Assembly: GCA_031256035.1 (NCBI GenBank)
Contig: JAIRRJ010000067.1
Location: 50,313 to 114,312, forward strand
From: Treponema sp.
GTDB taxonomy: Bacteria > Spirochaetota > Spirochaetia > Treponematales > Breznakiellaceae
Direction: 5' to 3'
DNA length: 64,000 bases
How positions within the stretch are numbered: the first letter of the stretch is position 1; each line of letters opens with the position of its first letter. The notes beneath the pieces are model-generated. The model was not told the origin of the DNA. It saw nothing but the letters and a program-made list of their open reading frames with translations, and did not search any database. The position numbers were made by a program, and so were the translations under genes. Positions 19,633-26,020 of this stretch are shown here, one piece after another.

Positions 19633-20060
19633 TGTTCCACCTCAACGCCCATGGAACGGGCAGTACCTGAAATAATCTTCACAGCAGCGCTGAGATCGTT
19701 AGCTGAAAGATCCGCCATTTTCATTTTGGCAATTTCTTCCACCTTTGCCCTGGGGATTTTGCCAACCTTCACTTTATGCGGCTCTTTTGATCCTTTTTCC
19801 AGCCCGGCGGCTTTTTTGATCAACACCGAAGCGGGCGGAGTTTTAAGAATAAAGGTGAAGGATTTATCCGCATAAACCGTGATCACTACCGGGATGATGA
19901 GTCCCGGTTCCATAGTCTTTGTCCTGTCATTAAACTGCTGGACAAACTGAGGCGCGCTGACCCCGTGGGGACCCAACGCAGGTCCTACAGGCGGCGCCGG
20001 AGTCGCTTTTCCCGCAGGACATTGCAGCTTGACATACGCCGCAACTTTCTTCTTTGCCAT
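19629..20060 (-). CDS. rplK: 50S ribosomal protein L11
   Basis: 143 residues with the L11 blocks: [36 protein letters not shown], and [10 protein letters not shown] at the C-terminus. It is part of the GTPase-associated centre. It is coupled to rplA by a four-base overlap and separated from nusG by 105 nt containing a short hairpin. Confidence 0.97.
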   Translation of the reverse strand: MAKKKVAAYVKLQCPAGKATPAPPVGPALGPHGVSAPQFVQQFNDRTKTMEPGLIIPVVITVYADKSFTFILKTPPASVLIKKAAGLEKGSKEPHKVKVGKIPRAKVEEIAKMKMADLSANDLSAAVKIISGTARSMGVEVEQ

Positions 20061-20147
20061 TTATCACTCCTTCGTGGTGTTCCGGCGGCAACCGGTTAGC
20101 GAGGCCAAGGTCAAGCCCTCATCCTCTCCCACTGCTTTTATTTTTCC

Positions 20148-20167
20148 GACCACCAATAAATGTGGTC
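20148..20167 (-). terminator. Weak terminator-like hairpin after nusG
   Basis: GACCAC/GTGGTC stem with an eight-base AT loop that overlaps the nusG stop codon, followed on the minus strand by GGAAAAATAAAA rather than a clean T-run. It may modulate read-through into rplKA or protect the 3' end. Confidence 0.3.
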
Positions 20168-20729
20168 AGATTTTTTCCACCTGAAGAAGATCGACTTCTA
20201 CAGGCGCAGTTCTGCCAAAAATCCCTACCAGTACTTTTAGTTTATTCTTTTCCTGATTCACTTCTTCGATGGTGCCGGTAAACGACTCAAACGGCCCATC
20301 AATAATCTTAACTTGCTCGCCGGGAGAAAAAGTTTGTCTTGGACGAACTATCCGTTCTCCCTTGATTTCCCCGGACTTTTGAAGAATGGCGCGCGCTTCA
20401 TCGCCGGTCAAAGGCTGCGGCTTGCGATCCGCGGGTGTCCCAACAAAACCGGTAACGCCATGGATTTTTTTTATTTTGGAACAGGGCAGTTTCCATCCCA
20501 TGTCGGCATCCGGAAGGTCCATTTCTACAAGGATATAACCGGGAAGAAATTTCCGGGTTTGAGTGCGTTTTTTTCCGTCCTTGACCTCGACTACTTCTTC
20601 CGAAGGAACCTTTATATCACGGACAACATTCTTGTCCAGTTCCCCGTTTTCGGTCATCATGCGGATTGTTTTTTCGATCTTGTTTTCATATCCTGAATAT
20701 GTATGCAGGACGTACCAACCAGTAGCCAT
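20166..20729 (-). CDS. nusG: Transcription termination/antitermination factor NusG
   Basis: 187 residues. The NGN domain begins WYVLHTYSGYENKIEKTI, with VEMDLPD and TGFVGT further on. The C-terminal KOW domain contains PGEQVKIIDGPFESFTGTIE. It couples RNA polymerase to ribosomes or Rho. It is encoded 18 nt after secE, in the standard order. Confidence 0.97.
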   Translation of the reverse strand: MATGWYVLHTYSGYENKIEKTIRMMTENGELDKNVVRDIKVPSEEVVEVKDGKKRTQTRKFLPGYILVEMDLPDADMGWKLPCSKIKKIHGVTGFVGTPADRKPQPLTGDEARAILQKSGEIKGERIVRPRQTFSPGEQVKIIDGPFESFTGTIEEVNQEKNKLKVLVGIFGRTAPVEVDLLQVEKI

Positions 20730-20747
20730 GTTTTCCTTAAATTATGC

Positions 20748-20924
20748 TTAAAATATAGCTCTTATGCCAAAAAGCAGCAATACATCTATCAAACCCAAAA
20801 CCGCAGCCACTATTGCCGTTGAAATAAGCACGACTTTTACAGAGCTGATTACATCATCCCTGCCCGGCCAGATAACTTTCCTAAGTTCTGCATAGGATTC
20901 TTTTACAAATGTAACAATCTTCAT
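20748..20924 (-). CDS. secE: Preprotein translocase subunit SecE
   Basis: 58-residue single-span form, found by reading between tRNA-Trp and nusG. MKIVTFVKESYAELRKVIWP has the conserved amphipathic helix with the invariant W-P before a C-terminal transmembrane helix (VVLISTAIVAAVLGLIDVLL). A TAAGGAGAAAAT site precedes the ATG. It is part of the SecYEG channel. Confidence 0.95.
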   Translation of the reverse strand: MKIVTFVKESYAELRKVIWPGRDDVISSVKVVLISTAIVAAVLGLIDVLLLFGIRAIF

Positions 20925-20953
20925 ATTTTCTCCTTAATATCCCCTCAGAATGA

Positions 20954-21026
20954 CAGGCGCAGCAGGCTTCGAACCCGCGACCTGCGGTTTTGGAGACCGC
21001 CGCTCTACCAGCTGAGCTATACGCCT
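20954..21026 (-). tRNA. tRNA-Trp (CCA)
   Basis: 73-nt cloverleaf on the minus strand: acceptor AGGCGTA/TGCGCCT, D-arm AGCTCAGCTGGTAGAGC, anticodon loop CTCCAAA (anticodon CCA) and T-loop GGTTCGAAGCC. It lies between rpmG and secE. Confidence 0.97.
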
Positions 21027-21033
21027 CTGGTTT

Positions 21034-21207
21034 TCACTTAATTTTAGTCTCCTTGTGAAGCGTATGTTTCCGGTCATGAGGGCAATATTTTTTGAATTCC
21101 AGTTTTTCCTGAATATTGCGCCTGTTTTTGCTGGTGGTATAGTTGCGCCGCTTACATTCGCCGCACTGTAAAGCTATCAATTCCACCGTGGTCTTTTTAC
21201 TTGCCAT
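21034..21207 (-). CDS. rpmG: 50S ribosomal protein L33
   Basis: 57 residues: [20 protein letters not shown], then [29 protein letters not shown] and a basic end. The first zinc-type pair CGEC is kept, while the second position is CPHD rather than CPxC, so full four-Cys zinc binding is doubtful. It is placed between tRNA-Thr and tRNA-Trp. Confidence 0.96.
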   Translation of the reverse strand: MASKKTTVELIALQCGECKRRNYTTSKNRRNIQEKLEFKKYCPHDRKHTLHKETKIK

Positions 21208-21262
21208 AGTAAACCTCTTTATATTGGGGAAAACCCCGTTTTATTTTCACTCTCAACCCTAA

Positions 21263-21335
21263 AGCCCTCAATCAGAATCGAACTGATGACCTTATCCTTA
21301 CCATGGATATGCTCTGCCAACTGAGCTATAAGGGC
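21263..21335 (-). tRNA. tRNA-Thr (GGT)
   Basis: 73-nt cloverleaf on the minus strand: acceptor GCCCTTA/TGAGGGC, D-arm AGCTCAGTTGGCAGAGC, anticodon stem TATCC/GGATA with loop ATGGTAA (anticodon GGT) and T-loop AGTTCGATTCT. It is the first gene of the tRNA-rpmG-tRNA-secE-nusG run. Confidence 0.97.
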
Positions 21336-21348
21336 GATTCCCCGCGCT

Positions 21349-21377
21349 ATTATACTATTTTGAAAAGATACTAAAAA
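21349..21377 (-). promoter_or_regulatory. Promoter of the tRNA-Thr/rpmG/secE/nusG operon
   Basis: Perfect TATAAT on the minus strand, 14 nt before the tRNA-Thr 5' end, with TTTTTA 17 nt further upstream. The position is right for a stable-RNA operon; the -35 is weak. Confidence 0.65.
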
Positions 21378-21429
21378 TACAAAATTTGATCAAGGGGAAA
21401 TGCTGAATTTGTCCAGCAAAACAGTAACA

Positions 21430-21546
21430 AAGATACGCTGCCTAACGATTTTTCTTGGGGTCCTGCCGGAGGCCAAAAGCACCGTGGCGGGGCACGGTAC
21501 TTTTGCCTCCAGCACCCCTCAAGTAATTTATTGGGCAGCGTATCTT
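21430..21546. repeat. 117-nt imperfect palindromic element
   Basis: The two halves are reverse complements over about 55 nt with few mismatches: outer arms AAGATACGCTGCC / GGCAGCGTATCTT are perfect, inner arms CACCGTG / CACGGT(A) close on a six-base GCGGGG loop. The rest of the 325-nt space between tRNA-Thr and the XRE gene contains no gene. It could be a MITE-like or REP-like mobile palindrome, or a structured RNA. It is too long and lacks the T-run of an ordinary terminator. Confidence 0.65.
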
Positions 21547-21660
21547 CGGTGCGGCAATTTTACAGCAGGGCAAGTTCACCTGAGGAGGTGCAGCCCGCTA
21601 AATACAGCTTATTCCGGCATTTGCAGGGCAAATTTAGCCTTATGTGGGGGAAAGTGGCGT

Positions 21661-22101
21661 CTATTTGTACCCTTCCCGCAATTCAGCTAACATACTGTTT
21701 TCCAGCCGCATTGAGGGGTAGGCGGCGAGTTTTTTGGGTTTTTTAGGCAAATATTGGGCACGAAGGCTTATTAATGAATTGAAAGTGTGCTTTTTCATGG
21801 TTTCCAGAGAAGCGGTCAGGATGGCGAGTGTTTCTTCGCTGTATTTTACCAAAATTGCGGCAGTTTCATCTGGCGGCTGGCTGTTTTTGGGCTGGAGTAG
21901 TTCAAAAGCCTCGACTTCAAAGGCTTCGGCGAGTTTTACCAGAGTATCAAGGTATGGCCATTTGTTGCCTCGCTCTATATCGCTCAGGTACACTACGGAA
22001 AGCCCGGCTTTTTCCGACAAATCCGCCTGAGACCAGTCCCTAAGCCCCCGGTACAGCTTGATATTCCGCGCCAATGTAGCCCTAAGTTCATCTCCTCCCA
22101 T
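21661..22101 (-). CDS. XRE-family helix-turn-helix regulator
   Basis: 146 residues from the ATG at 22101 (a TTG lies just upstream). Residues about 10-65 are a Cro/CI-type HTH: LARNIKLYRGLRDWSQADLS, EKAGLSVVYLSDIERGNKWP, LDTLVKLAEAFEVEAFEL. The C-terminal 70 residues have no known domain. It is divergent from the lipoprotein gene at 22291. A perfect inverted repeat ATGATA-CGAC-TATCAT 18 nt upstream of its start is a good candidate for its own operator. Confidence 0.85.
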   Translation of the reverse strand: MGGDELRATLARNIKLYRGLRDWSQADLSEKAGLSVVYLSDIERGNKWPYLDTLVKLAEAFEVEAFELLQPKNSQPPDETAAILVKYSEETLAILTASLETMKKHTFNSLISLRAQYLPKKPKKLAAYPSMRLENSMLAELREGYK

Positions 22102-22118
22102 CAACTAATCCTTATCGA

Positions 22119-22134
22119 ATGATACGACTATCAT
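22119..22134. promoter_or_regulatory. Candidate operator of the XRE regulator
   Basis: ATGATACGACTATCAT has 6-bp inverted arms around CGAC and lies between the two divergent genes, 10 nt before the -35 of the plus-strand promoter. A related half-site CGGATGGTA follows near 22193. Binding is inferred from position. Confidence 0.45.
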
Positions 22135-22143
22135 CCGTTATGC

Positions 22144-22172
22144 TTGACAATTTTTCAAACATCATATAGGAT
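22144..22172 (+). promoter_or_regulatory. Promoter of the lipoprotein gene
   Basis: Consensus TTGACA, 17-nt spacer, TAGGAT. The implied leader of about 110 nt includes a CGCCGC-TCTC-GCGGCG hairpin at 22259-22274 just before the GAGAGG ribosome-binding site. Confidence 0.6.
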
Positions 22173-22290
22173 TGTTTTAATTCATCTGTAGCGGATGGTA
22201 ATTTACTGCAATGTAAGGGAGTTATCGCCTTCGCGTTGCGGAGCCGTTTGATTATATTCGCCGCTCTCGCGGCGTAAAGAGAGGTTTTTT

Positions 22291-23448
22291 ATGAAAAACA
22301 AATGGAAATGGCTGACAATCGCCCTCATCTTCGCCCTGTCTTTGACAGGCTGCGACATTGGAATGAGCGGCGGCGGCAGTAAAGAAAAAGAAAGTAAAGG
22401 CGACCCGGATTTAAGCGGGAAAATCACAATCAGTGCGCTCAACGGTTTAACCACCGACAAGGAGCTTGTTGCCGTCTACACAGGCAGCGAAGACGTCAGC
22501 TATCAGTGGAAAAGAGGCGGAACCGCCATAGATCACGCTCCGGCAGTAAATAAGCACACACCCGCAGAAGCGGGAAAATACACAGTAACCGTAAGCGCCA
22601 AAGGCTACAAAAGCAAGACAAGCGCCTCTGTTACTGTTACAGGCGTACATATTCCATCACACAGGGTAGACTTTGACAGCAATGGCGGAACTGACGTTAA
22701 TTACGAAATGGTAACTGAAGGAGGCCATGCGGGCAGACCCGCAAACCCCACCAAAACCGGATATGATTGTATCTTTGACGGCTGGTATAAAGAGGGTTTA
22801 ACAGAAAAGTGGGAATTTGACAGCGACACCGTTTCCGGCATTATTACCCTGTATGCCAAGTGGAGCGAGTATAACATAGGCGATACCGGCCCCGGCGGGG
22901 GGAAAATCTTTTTCAAAAATAAGACAACATATCCGACAGGATTTACCCATTACACCAACGCCGCTGGCAACGAATCGACAACCTGCTACTACCTTGAAGC
23001 CGCCCCGGCGGAATGGTATCCGTCAACAGCGCCGAATGATCCTAATCTTATGTGGGCACCAAGTACTTCGCCTGCGTATACCACCAATATGACCGGAGCG
23101 AAGGGTCAGGCTATTGGCATGGGCAGGATGAACACCCTTGAGATACTTAGAGTAGCCGGAAGCCCTGCAGGTACAAACGCGCCTGCGGCGAATGCCTGCA
23201 ATATTTACAGCAGCAACAGTTTGACTGGCTGGTTCCTGCCGAGCATGGATGAACTAGACGAACTTTACAAACTGTACAATGCCAACGGGAAAGGTTCTTA
23301 CGCCGGTCTTAGCAACAGTATTTACTGGGCATCTTCGCAGTTCGCAGACCCCGATTACCGCGCGTGGAGTAAGCATTTCAACATTGCCGGTGTGCCCACC
23401 ACCTACAAGAACGGTACCTACTCAGTCCGCGCCGTCCGGGCTTTTTAA
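22291..23448 (+). CDS. Surface lipoprotein with Ig-like, InlB-type repeat and Fibrobacter-paralogue-like domains
   Basis: 385 residues. The signal peptide ends in LSLTGC (lipobox). Residues about 45-115 form an Ig-like segment (VSYQWKRGGTAI, AGKYTVTVSAKGYKS). Residues about 118-190 are one Listeria-Bacteroides (InlB B/Flg_new) repeat: VDFDSNGGTDV, KTGYDCIFDGWYKEGLTEKW, TLYAKW. The C-terminal part begins GDTGPGGGKIFF and contains GWFLPSMDELDELYKLYN and YWASSQFADPDYRAW, a C-type-lectin-like module seen in multi-copy surface proteins of Fibrobacter and treponemes. It probably acts outside the cell in adhesion or binding. Ligand unknown. It stands alone between an XRE gene and a gene-free stretch. 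Confidence 0.75.
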   Translation: MKNKWKWLTIALIFALSLTGCDIGMSGGGSKEKESKGDPDLSGKITISALNGLTTDKELVAVYTGSEDVSYQWKRGGTAIDHAPAVNKHTPAEAGKYTVTVSAKGYKSKTSASVTVTGVHIPSHRVDFDSNGGTDVNYEMVTEGGHAGRPANPTKTGYDCIFDGWYKEGLTEKWEFDSDTVSGIITLYAKWSEYNIGDTGPGGGKIFFKNKTTYPTGFTHYTNAAGNESTTCYYLEAAPAEWYPSTAPNDPNLMWAPSTSPAYTTNMTGAKGQAIGMGRMNTLEILRVAGSPAGTNAPAANACNIYSSNSLTGWFLPSMDELDELYKLYNANGKGSYAGLSNSIYWASSQFADPDYRAWSKHFNIAGVPTTYKNGTYSVRAVRAF

Positions 23449-23867
23449 CAAAAGTGACAAGCACCGCGCCGAGAATTGCACAGCGAAGCTGTGTAGCTGA
23501 CAACAAGAATTCGCAACCGCAGGTTGTAGATGAACAAATTCTGAACGTTGTAGCACCACTAAATGTTGTTAAGTTGAATAAAGGCAAGGGCACCTTTAGG
23601 TGTCCGACAGTGCAAAATTCAGTACGGCGTGGCGCACAAGGACGGTCAATGAGATGATAGAAGCGCGAAGGATTTATCCTGAGCAGTGCGCCAGAGCCTA
23701 GTGCCGTTACACGACATGATACGCTATTGGTAGCGTGGTTGGCGCGGTGTGGGTACTCTTCCAGTTTTTTCCAAATAGACTAAAGCGGCAGGCCATTGGC
23801 GCGCCATATAATAGTATCAATGAATTTTCGTTCGGAAAATTCATTGCCGGCGGAATCACCAGCAAAC
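23449..23867. other. Gene-free stretch with small hairpins
   Basis: About 420 nt without a credible gene. Short inverted repeats occur (CACAGC-GAA-GCTGTG; GGGCACC-TTTA-GGTGTCC) but none has a T-run. Reading all frames gives only short, unlike peptides. It may be decayed coding sequence or leftover intergenic DNA. Confidence 0.4.
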
Positions 23868-23896
23868 TTCACAAAATGCCGGAAAAGCAGTATATT
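23868..23896 (+). promoter_or_regulatory. Promoter of the coiled-coil nuclease-like gene
   Basis: TTCACA, 17-nt spacer, TATATT, ending 20 nt before the ATG at 23916, with an AGGAG site in between. Confidence 0.5.
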
Positions 23897-23915
23897 GGGA
23901 TTAGGAGCATAGAAT

Positions 23916-24518
23916 ATGGGAGCAGTACAAACAGCCGAATTACACCCCACTTTTGAGACGGTCTGGGCAGCCTTGCAGGAGATTGCCCGCCGGCAAGAGG
24001 AAACCGATCGTCAAATGAAAGAATCAATGATGGAAACCGATCGTCAAATGAGGGAAACCGACCGTCAAATGAAAGAATACAATAAGCGATTCGGTGATTT
24101 TACCAATCGTTTTGGCGAAGTTGTTGAATACATGGTCGCCCCCAATCTTTGTGAAAAATTCAGGGAGTTTGGGTTTAATTTTCTCCAATGCAATTCCGGT
24201 ACTCGTGTTAATGATTACGATAATAATATACACTTCGAAATTGATGTTAAGCTGGAAAACGGCGACAAGGCTATGCTGGTTGAAGTAAAGACGAAGCTGA
24301 CCACAGAGCATATAAATAACCACATTGAACGCATTGAAAAAATGAGAAAATATGCCGATTTGCACGGCGATAAACGCTCTTTTTTAGGCGCGGTTGCGGG
24401 TGTTGTTATGACAGCAGATGTAAAAGATTATGCGTTAAAGCAAGGCTTTTTTGTTGTTGAACCTTCGGGAGAAACTTTTAACATTACTCCGCCGAATAAC
24501 AAACCAAAAGAATGGTAA
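23916..24518 (+). CDS. Coiled-coil protein with PD-(D/E)XK nuclease-like C-terminal domain (paralogue)
   Basis: 200 residues, paralogous to 5028-5642. Residues about 25-55 repeat ETDRQMK/R three to four times in a heptad-like coil. The C-terminal domain keeps FEIDVKLENGDKAMLVEVK (D...ExK), then HIERIEKMRKYAD and GAVAGVVM, and the ending KPKEW mirrors the PREW ending of the paralogue. The D-ExK order suggests a restriction-endonuclease-like fold; activity is unproven. It is a single gene with its own promoter, convergent with the HD-GYP gene. Confidence 0.72.
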   Translation: MGAVQTAELHPTFETVWAALQEIARRQEETDRQMKESMMETDRQMRETDRQMKEYNKRFGDFTNRFGEVVEYMVAPNLCEKFREFGFNFLQCNSGTRVNDYDNNIHFEIDVKLENGDKAMLVEVKTKLTTEHINNHIERIEKMRKYADLHGDKRSFLGAVAGVVMTADVKDYALKQGFFVVEPSGETFNITPPNNKPKEW

Positions 24519-24536
24519 TCTGTGATCGCCGCTTTC

Positions 24537-25646
24537 TCACATTCCAATTTCCCGCACAATTCTGGCAAACTCAGGTTTTACATTTTTGAATATATTAATT
24601 AATACGGGGTCGTAATACGAACCGGAGCCGCTTTCTATGATTTTGCAGGCTTCTTCGTGGCTGAAGGATTTTTTGTACGGGCGGACGGAAATAAGCGCAT
24701 CGTACACATCGGCGATAGCCATGAGCCTTCCTTCAAGGGGGATGTCTTTTTCTTTTAGTCCGGCGGGGTAGCCTGAACCGTTCCATCTTTCATGGTGCGC
24801 TCCGGCGATCAGCACCGCGTGGCGGAGAAAAGCGTGTTCTGTCGTGTGCCGCATTATCCGGTTTATGGCTTCCACGCCTACCGTTACGTGAGTTTTCATA
24901 ATCTCAAATTCTTCCGGGGTAAGTTTTCCGTTTTTATTAAGGATAGAATCCGATATGGCGATCTTGCCCACATCGTGCAGCTGCGCCGATAGAAGAAAAA
25001 ATTCAATATCCCAGGTCTTGATTACATCGGCGTATATGCGCTCCCGAATCATTTCCCCGGTTAGCGCCTTGAGGTAAAGCTGAGTGCGGGCGACATGACC
25101 GCCGGTGAGGCTGTCCCGGAATTCTACAAGGTCGGCGACTGTACTCAGCACGGCGCTTTGAAGGTTCACCACTTCCTTGGTCTTGTCCAGCACCTTCATT
25201 TCAAGGTTTTCCGCGTAGACTTTTAATTTCTTTTTTTGCTGTTCAATCAAAAGCTGATTGGCAATGCGTTTGAGGAGCAAAGGCCCGGAAAAAGGTTTTG
25301 ATATGTAGTCCACTGCGCCGAGGTCAAAGCCCTCAAGCTCACTGTTTTCATCAGATTTAGCAGTGAGAAAAATAACCGGTATTGCCTTGAAACGCGGATC
25401 GGCTTTCAGTTTTTTGATAGCTTCGTAGCCGTCCATCTGCGGCATTTCTATATCCAGCAGAATCAGATCGGGATGGACTTTTTCCAGTATCTCAAAAAGA
25501 TTTGCCGCGGACGGAGCGGGATAAACCTTGTAATACGGCTTGAGTATGCTCCTGCCAATGGTCAGGTTCGTCATATTGTCATCAACCATAATGATCTTGT
25601 GCCGGTTGTCATCAGCCGGATTGGTGTTAATCGAGGTGTTTTCCAT
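24537..25646 (-). CDS. Response regulator with HD-GYP c-di-GMP phosphodiesterase domain
   Basis: 369 residues. N-terminal receiver domain about 17-130 (MVDDNMTNLT, LILLDIEMPQMDGY with the phospho-Asp, then FLTAKSD and a Lys in YISKPF), a linker helix, and an HD-GYP domain about 170-365 with AQLHDVGKIAISDSILNK and HHERWNGSGYPAGL. HD-GYP proteins degrade cyclic di-GMP, linking phosphorylation to motility or adhesion. Its ATG overlaps the stop of the Hpt fragment (25646), so it belongs to the operon of the hybrid kinase, probably its phosphorelay partner. Confidence 0.93.
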   Translation of the reverse strand: MENTSINTNPADDNRHKIIMVDDNMTNLTIGRSILKPYYKVYPAPSAANLFEILEKVHPDLILLDIEMPQMDGYEAIKKLKADPRFKAIPVIFLTAKSDENSELEGFDLGAVDYISKPFSGPLLLKRIANQLLIEQQKKKLKVYAENLEMKVLDKTKEVVNLQSAVLSTVADLVEFRDSLTGGHVARTQLYLKALTGEMIRERIYADVIKTWDIEFFLLSAQLHDVGKIAISDSILNKNGKLTPEEFEIMKTHVTVGVEAINRIMRHTTEHAFLRHAVLIAGAHHERWNGSGYPAGLKEKDIPLEGRLMAIADVYDALISVRPYKKSFSHEEACKIIESGSGSYYDPVLINIFKNVKPEFARIVREIGM

Positions 25647-26020
25647 TATTTATTTTCCTCCAAAAGCTTTTCTATGATCTGCGCAAAATTCATCTGATCC
25701 ACATTATCCCGCAGCCAGAGGGCAAGCCCGTCATCAGAATTGTAATCAAAGTTTTCTATTTCCTCCATAGCCGCGTCTATGTCATCCATATTGTAATGTT
25801 GACAGGCTGCAAGGAGCTTGGACAATATTTCCCGGTCAGGTTTATTTTTTTTGGGTTTTGGGCTGACGGCGGCTGCCTTACTCAGCATATTTTCAAGGTC
25901 TGCTGTCAGTTTCAAAACGTTGTCAATAAAGCTCCTGTTATTTGCTTTCACAAAGCCGAGGTCTCCCGCCTTGGACGCTTTTTCCAGAGCTTCGCCTTGT
26001 CCCCAGCCGCTTCGGCGCAA
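25646..26020 (-). pseudogene. C-terminal Hpt domain of the hybrid kinase, in a shifted frame
   Basis: From about 25995 downwards this frame continues the Hpt domain that the kinase gene loses: GEALEKASKAGDLGFVKANN, RSFIDNVLKLTADLENML, then a second helical segment ending in FAQIIEKLLEENK. The phospho-accepting His (VHGIKGASRG) is in the other frame. One base missing near 25993-25996 in GACAAGGCGAAGC would explain it; adding one base restores …GDKAEALEKAS…. The upstream 10 residues of this frame are shadow sequence with no start of their own. Confidence 0.7.

Noticed and set aside
21400..21690. 96-codon plus-strand frame over the palindromic element
   Set aside because: It reads through both arms of the inverted repeat and into the antisense of the XRE gene; no ribosome-binding site.
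23454..23657. 67-codon frame after the lipoprotein gene
   Set aside because: No start signal or family resemblance; it spans several hairpins and looks like non-coding sequence.
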